Positions 52,726 to 64,000 of a stretch of 64,000 nt of DNA are shown here, one piece after another. How positions within the stretch are numbered: position 1 is the stretch's first letter; each line of letters begins with the position of its first letter. This stretch comes from Moniliella sp. 'wahieum'. Lineage: Eukaryota; Basidiomycota; Moniliellomycetes; Moniliellales; Moniliellaceae. Below the pieces are notes generated by a model, which saw only the letters and a list, made by a program, of their open reading frames with translations, searched no databases and was not told the DNA's origin. The position numbers were made by a program, and so were the translations under genes. Location of the stretch: assembly GCA_003971905.1 (NCBI GenBank), contig RSEE01000012.1:186001-250000 (forward strand), read 5' to 3'.

Positions 52726-55374
52726 ATGCTTTACGTGTACAAGCGCGGTGTGTACCCTTCCCATCTCTTGCGTTCGCTGCCGCGCACTCGCTTTCCATCC
52801 CGGCGGCCTGCTGACGCGCCCCCTCCCCCTCCAGACGGCCGCAAGGAGTCGGTCAAGTTCGACAAGGTCACCGCCCGCATTAGCAAGCTGTGCTACGGCC
52901 TCGATGCCAATTACGTCGACCCCATCGAGATTACCCGGCGCGTCATCGAGGGCATCTACGACGGCGTGACCACTGTCGAACTGGACAACCTCGCCGCCGA
53001 GACGGCCGCGTACAAGACCACGACCCACCCCGACTATGCTGTCTTGGCTGCGCGCATTGCGATTTCCAACCTGCACAGGAGACCAAGAAGCACTTTAGCG
53101 CGGTTATCCAAGACCTCTATGAGTACATCAACCCCAAGACCGGCAAGCGCTCGCCCATGATCTCTGACGAGACCTACCAAGCCGTGATGGCCAACAAGGA
53201 CCAGCTCGACGGCGCCATCATCTTTGAGCGTGACTTTCACTACAACTTTTTTGGATTCAAGACGCTCGAGCGCTCGTACCTTCTCCGCATCAATGGCAAG
53301 GTCGCCGAGCGGCCGCAACATATGCTGATGCGCGTCGCCGTCGGCATCCACGGCACCGACATTGATGCAGCGATCGAGACGTACAATCTCATGTCTCAGC
53401 GCTACTTTACCCATGCTTCCCTACCCTTTTCAATGCCGGCACGCCGCATCCCCAGATGGCCTCCTGTTTCCTCGTGGCGATGAAGGACGACTCGATTGAG
53501 GGAATTTACGACACGCTCAAGACGTGCGCCATGATCTCCAAGACGGCTGCGGGATTGGGTTGCACATCCATAACATTCGTGGTACCGGATCGTACATTGC
53601 CGGCACCAATGGCGTCAGCAACGGTATTGTGCCCATGCTTCGTGTGTTTAACAACACTGCTCGCTACGTCGACCAAGGTGGCAACAAACGTCCTGGCGCG
53701 TTTGCCATCTATGCTGAACCCTGGCACTCGGACATTTTCGAGTTTGTCGAGCTGCGCAAGACGCATGGTAAGGAAGATTCCGTGCGCGCGAGCTTTTCTA
53801 CGCACTTTGGATCCCCGACTTGTTCATGAAGCGCGTCCAGGCCAATGGGGAGTGGTCACTGATGTGCCCGAACGAGTGCCCTGGGTTGTCGGATGTGTAT
53901 GGAGACGAGTTTGAAGCATTGTACGAGCGGTACGAGCGCGAGGGCCGGGCCAAGCGGACAGTCAAGGCACAAAAGCTGTGGTATGCCATTCTGGAGGCCC
54001 AGACCGAGACGGCAATCCGTTTATGCTCTACAAGGACGCAGCCAACCGCAAGTCCAACCAGAAGAACCTCGGCACCATCAAGAGCTCCAACTCTGCACGG
54101 AGATTATGGAGTACAGCGCGCCCGACGAAGTGGCCGTGTGCAACCTCGCTTCCATTGCGCTTCCTACGTTTATCGATCAGGAGACCAAGACGTACGATTT
54201 TGCCAAGTTGCACGAGGTGTCCAAGGTTCTTACCTCCAACCTAAACAAGATCATCGATGGCAACTACTACCCCGTCGAGGAGGCCAGGCGGTCCAAATGC
54301 GCCACCGGCCGATAGGGATTGGAGTGCAAGGTCTGGCCGATGCGTTCCAGATCCGGGGATGCCGTTTGACAGTCCGAGGCACGCAAGCTCAACGTGGACA
54401 TTTTCGAAACGATCTACCATGCCGCCTTGGAACGTTCGAGCGAGATTGCGGCCGAGCTAGGGCCGTACGAGACGTATGCTGGCTCCCCGGTCTCGCAGGG
54501 CGAACTGCAGTATGACATGTGGGGTGTCCACTCCGTCGAAGCGGTGGGACTGGGCCGGTTTGAAGGCCAAGATTGCGCAACACGGTGTGCGCAACTCGCT
54601 CTTGCTGGCACCTATGCCCACTGCCTCGACCTCCCAAATCCTCGGGTTCAACGAATGCTTTGAGCCGTACACGTCCAACATTTACTCACGTCGTGTGTTG
54701 GCGGGCGACTTTCAGGTGGTCAACCCGTGGCTGCTGCGGCAGCTCGTCGAGGCTGGCTTGTGGGATGAGACGATGAAGAACCGGATCATTGCGCATGGCG
54801 GCTCGATCCAAGGCGTGGATGGCATCCCGGCTCACATCAAGGCCTTGTACAAGACAGTGTGGGAAATCTCGCAAAAGGCCATTATCGATATGGCAGCAGA
54901 CCGGGGCGCGTTCATTTGCCAATCGCAAAGCATGAACTTGCACTTGCAAGCACCTACTTTTGGCCAGCTCACTTCGATGCATTTTACGCATGGAAAAAGG
55001 GACTCAAGACCGGAGCCTATTACCTCCGCACCGCCCGGCCGCCAACGCGATCCAGTTCACGGTGAGCCAAGAAGAACAGAACTTGGCCAAGGCCAAGGCC
55101 AAGGAGAAGAACGGGCGGCCCAAAAGGCCAAGCAGGCGGCTCAGAAGAGTGTTGCGGATGTGGCCAAGCTCGGCGACGATGCGACGGGCGGGCTGGCGAG
55201 TGTAGCCGCTGCGCCTGCCCGGCGCCAGAAGCACCGTTGAACGCCAGTGAGGACCCGAGTCAGGACCCCGGCTTCCTTGCTGCGCTGGCACGGCAGAAGC
55301 AGCGCCAACTCGAGGCGGAGAAGTTGGCGTGCAGCTTGGAGAACCCGGGCGCATGCACCATGTGCTCGGGCTAA
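52726..55374 (+). CDS. RNR1: Ribonucleoside-diphosphate reductase large subunit
   Basis: Class Ia RNR catalytic subunit, making dNDPs in the cytosol with the small subunit. Exon 1 MLYVYKR joins [19 protein letters not shown] across an 87-nt intron (52748-52834, GTGTGT...CTCCAG, branch CTGAC) in perfect phase. Then [20 protein letters not shown], redox Cys in [59 protein letters not shown], the radical-site Cys region (SSN-LCTEI across a break), [39 protein letters not shown], and the C-terminal thiol pair in [11 protein letters not shown], stop at 55374. At least ten one-base breaks, nearly all missing bases in homopolymers (near 53080, 53418, 53558, 53783, 54015, 54087, 54294, 54355, 54378, 54980). 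For an essential gene this suggests consensus error. Confidence 0.95.
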
Positions 55375-55976
55375 GCCGCTCGGCTGAGAGTCTCTGCGGT
55401 AGCGTCAGCCTGAGCGTTCAGGCTGCGCCGACTTGGTGCTGCAGTGGCTGTGTGGCACGCCGCAGGAAATGGGGAGGTGCGGGGATGCGTACTCCGATCC
55501 CCCCGTCGTCCGACGTGCCCGCTGTTCTCTCGCCTGTGTTTCTGTTTATTTTGTTTTGCCCCGTTCCATAGCCGCTGCTTTGCTTGTATTCGATCGCCCC
55601 TTCTCTTTTGCTGGTGCCGTGCAGATCGATAGACGTGCCCGACGAGGCTGAGAGTGGCAGGCTGTGGTTGAGGGTTGGATGTGGAGGCCTGAGGGCTGCG
55701 TGCGTGACTCGTCAGAGACTATTAGTGCTGGTGATAGGTGACTGAAGACGCGGTGAAATCCGAGGCGCGACGCGAAATTTAAATGACGGAAGGACGCGTC
55801 CAAAACACGTCGCGCTGAGCCACGGCGTGTGGCGGCGGGCGGAAGCATGGCGGCAGGGACGAGTGACGAGTGACCGGTGACCCGTGAGCATTCGTGGACA
55901 GCCAGCCCACCCTCCACTGGCAAAAAAATAGATGCTGCGGCCTCCACCCCCCCCCCACCCCCCGCTCGCCATCCCC
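55375..55976. promoter_or_regulatory. RNR1 3' flank and SEN1 promoter region
   Basis: 600 bp between tandem genes. Includes TTTTGTTTTGCC-type 3'-UTR sequence (55545-55560) and repeated GTGACGAGTGACCGGTGACC (55856-55885) shortly before the SEN1 start. No gene. Confidence 0.45.
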
Positions 55977-58900
55977 ATGGCCGATGTGTACGAGCTGGCA
56001 CGCGCCGCTCTGGAGCGTCCCCGCGAGGTCGCGCTCTACAGCCGCCTCGTCACCAACACCCTCCGCCGCCTTCGCACGCACCGCAGCACCGACCCCAACC
56101 CCAACCCCGACGCTTTCCTCCACCTCTTTTGCCACCACAGCATCTTTGCCGACTGCGCTGCGTTGGATTCCGTGTCGTCGCACCCATCCAGCGACACGGA
56201 GAAGCAGGAAATGCCGCCATACGCCGTCATCCAGTCTGCCATGCTCCGTATCTTTTCGTTCAAGGACAAGGAGGAGACGCTCGAGTGGATCCGGATGCTG
56301 TGGCAGTGCATCTTTGCTTGTCCGCACTGCTACCGCGGCTACCTATCCGGACGCAGCTTGCTCTACACTTCGTGCGTTCTTTTGCCCCTTGTCCTCCCCC
56401 CCCCCCCCCCCTTTCTGGCATGCTGACCTCCCCATACCATTGACCATGGCAGGCTGTCCAAGACGTATCCAGCCAAAAACATTGGTGACCTCCTCAACTT
56501 TATCGATCGCTCGGAACAGGTCGCCATCCTTGCCCGTCTTGTCGCAGCTGGGGTACTGGAGCCCGTGATTGACGTTGAGGCGGAAGCGGCGAGCAAGCAG
56601 TACCGCCCTCGGACTCGCCACCCCCTCCACCCCTCGGCCAAGCCTTGAGCTCCGCCGAGGCGTTGGCGTTGTGCCAGATGCTGGGTGTGCCCGCGGCCAG
56701 CGAACTGCGGCATGCTCTTGCCCTCCTGTTGGAAGCGGACCCAGATGCGCATGTACTCCCTGCATCGCATGTAGCCTGCGCGCCGGGCTTGGTTGCTCTA
56801 CTGGCTGATGCCAACCCTGTGCTGCAACGCTGGGCCGAACAGTGCCTGAAACAGCTTCCTCTTCCGCCCAAGCTCCAGCTCCATTCCCATCCCAAAGCGC
56901 AACCCACATCCTCTCCGCCCACCTCGGACATTCCCTTGGACTTGGACGATCCGGACGCATGGCAAGAAGGTGGCGACACGCTTCGCTGGCAACAGACCTT
57001 TCGACCTTGGTCCGAATCACTTTCGGACCCTACAACGCTACTGGAGCACAAGGTGGCTCTGTGGCATCATCTTACTCTCCTCCTCTCTCGCGCCTACGGC
57101 AGTGGTGCGATTGGCCGTTCCTCTCTTTTTCCCGGCTACTCTGCAATGCCTCAGTGACTCGGCGCTCTACTTTCCCGATGTGCTTCAGACCTACACCCTT
57201 ACCCTCCAGCAGCTCGGCCCCAGCGTCTGGTCCGACCGCAACGACGATCCCGAGTACCCTTCTGTCGTGCTTTCTTCCCTGCTGGACAACCGTCAGCTCA
57301 CTGCGCTGCTCCAACAGTCCGGCAAGGAACCTTGGACATGGGCCTGGGCATCCGCTCACCTCCACTCTCTCCCACCGGGCCAAACCCAGTTTGCTACCGC
57401 GATCAAGACGTTGGCCCAGTGGATCTTTGAAGCCATGCAGCTTCCCTCCATTTCGGACCCACTCAAGACCTGGGCCATCGAGCATGGCTCGGACTTGTTC
57501 TTGGCCTGCTTCGCCACCTCCGCTTCGGATCCTTCCGCTCGCCAAGGCCAAGGGCACCAAGAAGAATCGGCAGCGGTCGCACAGGCCTTGACTTTGCACG
57601 CCTCTGCTTGGTCTCTGTCGGGTTGCATGGCCGTCTTCCCAATGCCACAACTCACGTTGCCTTGAGCAGTACCGCGAGCCAGTCGTGTCGCCACCTCTTG
57701 TCTCGCCTTTTGCTGTTTGATGCGTGCCAGGTTCGCGACGCCGCCGTCCTGGACCTGGCCAAGATCCTCCAAGCCCACCTGAGCAAATGGAAACGCCGTC
57801 CCAAGCTCAAGTCCACCCCGGACCAAGTTGATGCATCCGGCAAGGTGACCAAGTCATCCAAGGAGATTGTCGCGGAGGCAGCCAAGGCACTGATGCGCTG
57901 CGGCACAGCAAACTTACCCCCAACCACATGTAACAAGAAGCGTATGGGAAGCATGTTACGCTGCGGTCCACACACCTTCTGCTGCCAGGGCTGCCTTTGC
58001 TCTGTTGGCCCCACCTCTCTGTGCAGTAGCGGCCATCATGGAGCCCACGCCGACCTGCTCAACTTTACCCAAGGAGAGGCAGATTATGACCCCGCCGAGT
58101 TCCACACGTACAAAGTGGTCGTTCGTCGCTCCATTCGTGCCATCAGCCAAGCTCTGGACGATATGCGTGGACCGACACAAGAATTGCTGCAGGAACTGGC
58201 CACAGGTTTGTCGGAATCGGATCTGAACTTACTGTGCGCACAACACGCAGGCCTTGGTCCAACTCAACCTGAGCCCGGAAGTGTCGACGCACATTGGGGC
58301 CCAGAACATGGTGCGGGCAGGATTTGAAGATGTGGCGGAGCGGAGCGACTGTTTTCGGGCGCTCTTTGTGCTGAGTCCTGCCGATGCGTTGAGTGGACTG
58401 GAACGTTCCTGATATCCTTTGTGGATGTGGCGGATCGGTCGATGGAGGCCAACAAGCTTGCCGAATGGACGGTACGCAGCTTGGCGGACATTCTCGACGT
58501 CTTGACCAACATCCGGGACGGTCTGTTGCGTCCTGGCACACCCCACTCCCTCCTGTCCGACCCAGCGACCAAGGCGATCGTTTCGCGCCATCTGCCTCAA
58601 ACTGGACCCTGATGGCCCGGTCACTGGCTGTGATCTTTGAGCGCACAGCACTTTGGTCCCAGCTGCTCAACCGAGAGGCCATGGTAGTTTGGTTCCGCGA
58701 CGTGAACTTGTTTGCCATTGAGATGGTCCAGCAATTGCAGACGATCCAAGATGCCGCCGCGCTCAGCCTTCCTGCCTTATCCCCCGATCAATTCGCGCTC
58801 GCCATGGTCTCGCCCCTGCAAAAGGCCGTTCAATGGCTTCGGCTCAACGACAGCGAAATCATGCACGAGACACTCTCCTTTGTCCAACAGGCTGCTCATC

Positions 58901-61900
58901 TTTTCTCCCGACCTGCCCTTGCCGGCATCCGCGAAGGCCGGATGCTTCATTGGGTCAATGGCCAGATGGCCGTCAAGGACGCAAGCAAGCGCTTCACTCT
59001 CCTCACGATCGATCAACTTGCTGCACTCAAGTATCAGATCGATGTGGGTCGTGTGCCAGAACGTGTGGAACCGGAGCAAGAGGAGGAAGAGGAGGAAGAC
59101 AATAGTGTGCAGCTCATCTCGGCTCCCGAAGCGAAACGCAAACGGGCAGAGGTCGTTGCGCCTACCAAAACCAGCTCTGTGACCTCCAATCAAACTCAAA
59201 AGACGTCCAAGACGTCAGTTGGTGGGACAAGGCAGTGAGTACGACCAAGGCTGCTTCCTCTCGATCTCCCGCCTCTTCCATCTCCCCCTCCCCTGCGCCT
59301 GAGCGTCGCGTGTCGTCACTGGTGAGCAAACCGGGCAGCAAACAACAAGCTCTCAACTTCTCCCGTGCCTCCGGGCCATTCGCCAAGACCGAAAAGGTCG
59401 AGTTGAACCTAACTCGTCCGCCAGGGGCAGGCCCTTCGGCCACACCAGGGGTGGCGCCCGGACAACCGTTGGGGAAGATGCAACAAATGCGTCAGCAATT
59501 TCGTGCTACGCATGGTCGTCCCGTCTCTAACACGGCGCGGCCCATCGCACGAGCCCAGCAGGGCCCGGCATGGGAGGTGCCCGACAAGGCCCTGTTGCCA
59601 CTACCACGGCACCCATGTTGGCCTCTGCCTTGGGCGCCCGTCGACCTCCCACTCACATCAGAAAGCAAGGTCGTGAGAGCGACAGCGACAGTGACAGTGA
59701 CTCCTCCTCCGATGACGATTCCGATGGCGAAGGGAAGGTGCGGCGAGGGATTGCTGCGCTGCGTCAACGCCAACCTGCTGGAGGTGCTGCGCCAGCAGCA
59801 GCTAAGATCAAGATGATTGAAGATGAAGAGGATGCTCGGCGAAAAGAGCAGGAGGAGTTGGAGCGGAAGCGTCGGTTACGCGCCACGCCTGATCTTACTC
59901 TTCTTCATCGGGCCATTCTCAGCTGGGAGCTGTCTTCTGAGGGCGACACACCGCCTCTTGATAAGCCCCCCACTCGGATTCCCAAACGCTTTTCCTCCTC
60001 GAGGGAGTACATGGAAGTGTTCGGACCTCTACTTCAGATGGAGTGCTGGTCCCAACTTCAACAATGCAAGGAACAGTACGACGAGCGGCGCACCGTCACG
60101 GTCGAGATCACTTCCCGCTCGGTGGTGGATGGGTTTGTGGATGTGAATGCCGTGTACACTACCGAATCGCAGAATTCGCAGATCAACCTCAGCGACACGG
60201 ATTTGGTTTTCTTTCGTTCCGAGGCGGATCGGTCCCACGAAGTGCTGGCCAAGGTTCACTCGTACCGCCGCCATCCACGCGGAAACCAAGTTGTCTTCCG
60301 TCTCTTTCTTCGCAACCAGGGCCGCATCAATGCGCGCGAGCTCAACACCGCCATTGCTCCTCGCACGCGCTGGCAAGCAGGCAGCCTCTTTTCCCTGTCC
60401 ACCTTCCATCGCGAGTCGGTGGCGTTACTGATTAGCCAGTACCTTGATCTGCGCCAGGAGATTTACTCGGGCACCGTGGCTCCACATCCCAAGGTGTCCG
60501 CAACTGACTTGGCCCACGCTCAAAAAGTGTATCAATTGAACGAGCCCCAATCGCAGGCCGTGCTGGGTTCGCTTGCTACTCCAGGGTTCTCTCTCATTCA
60601 AGGTCCCCCCGGAACAGGCAAGACCAAAACAATCGTCGCCCTTGTCGCACACTTCCTCTCCGCTCGTCCCCCGGTACCCAAGGTGGATCCCCGCGCGGGC
60701 AAACCTTTGCCGCCACGAGCCAAGATCTTGCTTTGTGCCCCGTCCAATGCGGCTATTGACGAAATTGTCCGTCGTCTCAAGGATGGTGTTCCCGATGGGG
60801 AAGGAAAGGTGGCGCACCCTGTCGTCATTCGGTTGGGCCGAGAAGACAGTATCAACTCGGAGGTTAAAGACGTTTCTTTGGAGGCACTGGTTGAACGTGC
60901 CCTCTCCACTGGTGGGGATGCACAGGGAGACGTGAGCGCACTACGAGAAGAAGTGCGGCAGCTGCAGCAGCAACGGCAACTGCTGCAAGCCGAAATGGAC
61001 GCCTGCAACCAAGCGGGCGACAAGGTCAAAGCCACCGCGGCCCAGACCAAGCTTCGTTCGGTGATGGCCAAGCGGATGACAGTCATGTCTAAGCTGGACG
61101 ATACGCGGGACGCACAGCGTGCGCAAACACGGGAGAGAGATGCTGAGCGCCGTCGCATGCGGGCTCAAATCGTTTTGGGCGCTGATATTGTGTGCTCGAC
61201 CTTGTCGGGTGCCGGACAAGAAACGATCGCGGCGCTCAACATTGACTTTGAGACGGTGGTGATTGACGAAGCCGCCCAGGCAGTGGAGTTGTCGACGTTG
61301 ATCCCGCTTCGGTATGGGTGTAAACGGTGCATTCTCGTGGGTGACCCTCACCAGCTTCCCCCGACGGTCATCTCCAAACCGGCTGAGAAGGCTGGCTATT
61401 CGCAGTCGTTATTTGTTCGGCTCTTTAACCCGTCGAACGTGTACCTTCTTTCGTGCGTACCCCCACCCCCCACTCAACCCGCGGTCTAACCGTCGTGCTT
61501 GTGAGATCCAAACTAACGCCTTCATTCACTCCCTTTCAGAATCCAATACCGTATGCACCCGTCGATCAGCAAATTTCCCTCGGCGTCGTTCTACCAGGGC
61601 AGGCTGGAAGATGGACCGAACATGGCGGCCAAGACCGAGCGTGTGTGGCATGGAGACGGTCACCCCGCCCTTTTTCTTCTTTGACGTACTCGGTTCCGAG
61701 GCCGCTGGCCGATCCCATTCGTTTATCAACCGACAAGAGGCCCAGGTGGCTGTGGCATTGTACCAGCGTCTCCTCCACTTTTCGCCTCACCACGACTTTA
61801 CCCACCGCGTGGTGTGGTGACCTCATACAAGGCCCAGGTGGACGAATTGCGCAGTGCATTTGCAGCCAAGTATGGGTGGGACATTACGACTACTGTTGAC

Positions 61901-62809
61901 TTTGGTACGGTCGATGGGTTCCAAGGCCAAGAGAAGGACATTATCATTCTCTCCCTCGTTCGTTCCTCCAGCATCGGTTTCTTGGCCGATATGCGCCGTA
62001 TGAACGTCGCTTTGACACGTGCTCGTGCTAGTCTGTTCGTGCTGGGCAATGCGAGCAACTTGCGCAAAAACACGACCTGGAGTGCGCTGATTGATGCTGC
62101 CAAGTCCGCGCACTTGATCAAGGCCGTCACTGCCGAAACAATTCGCAACATGCCCATCCAACGCCCCAAGGCGGGCACCAAGCCAGCCACAGCCGTCGCC
62201 CGCCTTTCCGTGGATGTGGCAAAAGTCAATCCGATTGATTCGCCCGAGGTGGAGGATTCCGAGGGCAAACGGCTTCGGCCGCCAAAGGCCCAGAACGGGG
62301 CCAATGAGACCACCAATCATCCTCCGGCTAAAAAATCAAGAAGCGAATCGTCAACATTCCTGAAAGGGGGAAAGCCGGTCCCAAGACCCCATCTGAGCGG
62401 GTGGGTTCCCCCCAGGCCGGTCAGCCTCCTCGCGAGATGCTGCTTCGCCACCTGCCCCTCCTCAGGGTAAATCCGAGGATGCACGCAGAGATTCCAACCC
62501 CCGCCCAAGCATCCACCGGGACCTCTTCTTCCCAAACTTCCCGCCCCAGCCCCATCCAAGACCATCATGATGTTGGACGATGAGGATGTGCCTGTGGCAA
62601 AGAAACCTAAGATGGATGCGGGCGGTGCAGCCCGGGGTGCCCCTTCGATCCCTCGACGAGACGCTGCTCCTCAAAAAGGCCGTGGGAGTGCTGGTCCCGG
62701 TCCCAGTGGATCGGCTGCCGGTCGGCCTGGCGGAGCAGGGCCTGCGCCACCCAGAACCACCGTCTCCAAAGCCGCGCGGGCTGCTATCTTTGCTCCGCGT
62801 CGTCGGTAA
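55977..62809 (+). CDS. SEN1: Sen1-like SF1 RNA/DNA helicase
   Basis: Nuclear helicase of Pol II termination and R-loop removal (Sen1/senataxin family). SEN1_N starts MADVYELARAALERPREVAL; FACPHCYRGYLSGRSLLYTS joins LSKTYPAKNIGDLLNFIDRS across an 81-nt intron (56372-56452) with a 16-nt C tract. HEAT-like helices follow to about 58700, then an acidic SDSDSDSDSSSDDDSDGE linker (about 59675). Helicase core: NEPQSQAVLGSLATPGFSLI, Walker A QGPPGTGKTKTI (about 60600), CAPSNAAIDEIVRRLKDG, DEAA in FETVVIDEAAQAVELST (about 61260), GDPHQLPPTV. A second intron (61453-61539, branch CTAAC) then gives IQYRMHPSISKFPS, TVDGFQGQEKDIIILSLVRS and MRRMNVALTRARASLFVLGN. The tail is basic with NLS-like AKKPKM, stop at 62809. 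Total about 2200 codons. Frame breaks cluster in the N-terminal half and near 61690-61800; a 639-codon stretch is intact. ATG 55932 is an alternative start. Confidence 0.93.
56396..56411. repeat. Intronic poly-C tract, 16 nt
   Basis: Sixteen C inside SEN1 intron 1, about 40 nt before the acceptor. Confidence 0.9.
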
Positions 62810-63224
62810 GCGATAAAACTCCCAGCGTGAGCCCCGGCGGCAAGCTACTTGAAGTAGTTGGCTCTCGTAGCTGCTGTGCTGCCCTTCTCCCATTTCCTGC
62901 ATGTCCCGCTTAGCAGACTGCCACACTGCTCGGAACCACTCTTCGTTCCTCATCACTGGCACCCATTCTATCCCCCTCCTGCAATTCAATGCATACAACA
63001 CTTTGCGCATCCTCCCTCACCATCCCCGCACTGGAACTACAGTAGATGGAAGAGCAAATCGGGTCGTGTATTTTGACACAAAGGCGTGTACGTGAGGTGG
63101 GAGGTGGAAGTAAGTTCCATCTAGGCTGGCCTGGCGGCGGCAAGTACATGAGACCGAACCAGATCCTCTTCTTGCATGAGTTCGCCATCCCCCACAGGCT
63201 CTTCGACCCTCGCGCCCGCCACGG
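62810..63224. other. Convergent 3' region SEN1 / RIC1
   Basis: Between the SEN1 stop and the approximate RIC1 stop. No independent gene seen. Confidence 0.5.
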
Positions 63225-64000
63225 CACCCTTAGTGTCCAGGGGGGCAGGGGGCCTCGGGGGGGGGGGTGGTTACATCGTCCCTTTCCTGGGTGGCTAGCG
63301 GAGCAAGGGGACGCACCGAGGCTGTGGGAGTACTAGGGTCGTAGGATGTGGATCCATCCAGAGCTTCAGGGGAAGAAGATGGATGAACCGACGCACCGCG
63401 CTGTGGATCGGTTACCTCCCCGTTCCCGGGTTGAGAAGGCGGAGAATCTTAGCCTGGTGCACCACACGAGCGGCGAGCTGCGCATCGTCAGGCTTAAGCG
63501 TAGCCAAGAACCGAAGTACCTCAAGGGCGCGAGCTAATTCCCCCGCTCAACCGCGGTCCGAACCAAGTCACTGTCGCTGACTCACTGGTCCGGAGCGAGA
63601 AAAGACGACGAGCAAGAAGGCGACGGCAGTACGGGTATCGCCTTGGTGCAAAGCCATGCCCAGAAGCGGCGCGGGGGCCCGCAGCAGCAAACAGGGTGGG
63701 CCATCGCGAGGCCTCGGTTTTACGCGCGCAGTTGGCAATCACCTAATGCAGAGGGGAAAGACCGGACAGGCCGATGGTCCGACGCAGCTCCTCCACCCCT
63801 CGCGCAGCCTGGTCCGCGCCTGTGCCTTGCGTGTCTCGGAGCGCAGCACGGCCATACGAGCCGGTCGGGACCATCCGGATCAGTCAGCGCCGTGGGTTCT
63901 GTAGTAGAGCGGCGTTCCCGGTGCAGACGACGAGGGTGGCGTGCTGGTTGCCGCAGAGGTGGCAGGAGAGGAGAGGGCCTCCATCCGCCGCATCCTCCAG
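63225..64000 (-). CDS. RIC1: Ric1 C-terminal region (Rab6/Ypt6 GEF subunit), partial
   Basis: C-terminal RIC1 domain (PF07064); Ric1 with Rgp1 is the Golgi exchange factor for Ypt6/Rab6. The gene enters from the right edge on the minus strand. Landmarks: EELRRTIGLSGLSPL, VIANCARKTEASRWPTLFAA (the most conserved block of the domain, about 63680-63740), MALHQGDTRTAVAFLLVVFS, a possible GTGAGT...TTAG intron (about 63535-63585), then ALEVLRFLATLKPDDAQLAA and RVVHQAKILRLL. A Ser/Pro-rich tail (PSSSPEALDGSTSYDPSTPT) continues to an uncertain stop near 63225. Frame breaks at about 63745, 63670 and 63420. Most of the protein (N-terminal beta-propellers) is outside the window. Confidence 0.65.
63257..63267. 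repeat. Poly-G/C tract, 11 nt
   Basis: Eleven uninterrupted G on the plus strand near the 3' end of RIC1. Confidence 0.85.

Noticed and set aside
52075-53076. 333-codon minus-strand frame over the RNR1 promoter and 5' end
   Set aside because: Antisense shadow of RNR1 exon 2 and GC-rich promoter; no family motif.
57072-57650. Antisense frames of 120-192 codons over SEN1
   Set aside because: Mirror frames of the SEN1 N-terminal coding region with no motifs.
1-64000. Programmed frameshifting or unusual genetic code as the cause of broken host genes
   Set aside because: Break sites lack a shared slippery motif, mostly fit a single missing base in homopolymers, and differ from gene to gene.

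Overview
The window is nuclear DNA of a fungus. Split genes carry short introns (about 75-220 nt) with GTRCGT or GTGNGT donors, CTAAC/CTGAC branch points and CAG/TAG acceptors. Two of three tRNA genes have introns. The protein set is fungal: PDR-type ABC transporter, Zn2Cys6 regulator, SKT5/Chs4 SEL1 protein, DHA1 drug:H+ antiporter, monopolin Csm1/Pcs1, Sen1 and Ric1. High GC and sparse introns fit a basidiomycete, perhaps Ustilaginomycotina; that placement is inference.

Layout. 0-3.2 kb: a PDR ABC transporter (minus, running off the left edge). 3.2-6.3 kb: no recognisable gene, then tRNA-Pro(AGG). 6.8-7.3 kb: spliceosomal SF3B6 (minus). 8.5-10.5 kb: nodulin-like MFS transporter (minus). 11.3-12.6 kb: PX/BAR sorting nexin (minus), divergent from a NIPA-type Mg2+ transporter (12.9-14.9 kb, plus). 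15.1-15.7 kb: DUF3237 protein (minus). 17.0-18.3 kb: Csm1/Pcs1 (plus). 20.2-21.4 kb: zinc sorbitol/xylitol-dehydrogenase-like enzyme (plus). 21.9-24.2 kb: single-pass membrane protein (minus). 25.2-27.0 kb: DHA1 MFS transporter (plus). 27-32.6 kb: a gene-poor, repeat-rich island. 32.7-36.2 kb: Zn2Cys6 transcription factor (minus), then tRNA-Glu(CTC). 37.3-39.4 kb: SKT5/Chs4 chitin synthase regulator (minus). 39.9-45.1 kb: a complete Ty1/copia retrotransposon with 211-bp LTRs and a CAGGC target duplication. 45.1-49.6 kb: a second gene-poor island with tRNA-Thr(CGT). 49.6-52.1 kb: F-box protein. 52.7-55.4 kb: ribonucleotide reductase large subunit. 56.0-62.8 kb: Sen1 RNA/DNA helicase. 63.2-64 kb: C-terminal end of Ric1 (minus, running off the right edge).

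The genes do not form one pathway. They are a typical fungal mixture of housekeeping genes (RNR1, SEN1, SF3B6, CSM1, RIC1, SKT5) and transport or regulatory genes (PDR, DHA1, nodulin-like MFS, NIPA, Zn2Cys6).

A dominant property of the sequence is that nearly every conserved host gene is broken by one-base frame shifts, mostly missing bases in short homopolymers. These occur even in essential genes such as the RNR large subunit. The 3.5-kb pol frame of the retrotransposon is unbroken. I read the host breaks as residual consensus errors of a long-read assembly, not as pseudogenes, so CDS spans below are gene spans rather than clean open frames. The most interesting biological items are the young copia element with an in-frame UAG between gag and pol and an altered reverse-transcriptase YxDD box; a 90-bp tandem duplication ending in a perfect hairpin; recurrent small palindromic and 7-bp repeat elements confined to gene-poor stretches; and long poly-C tracts inside introns.
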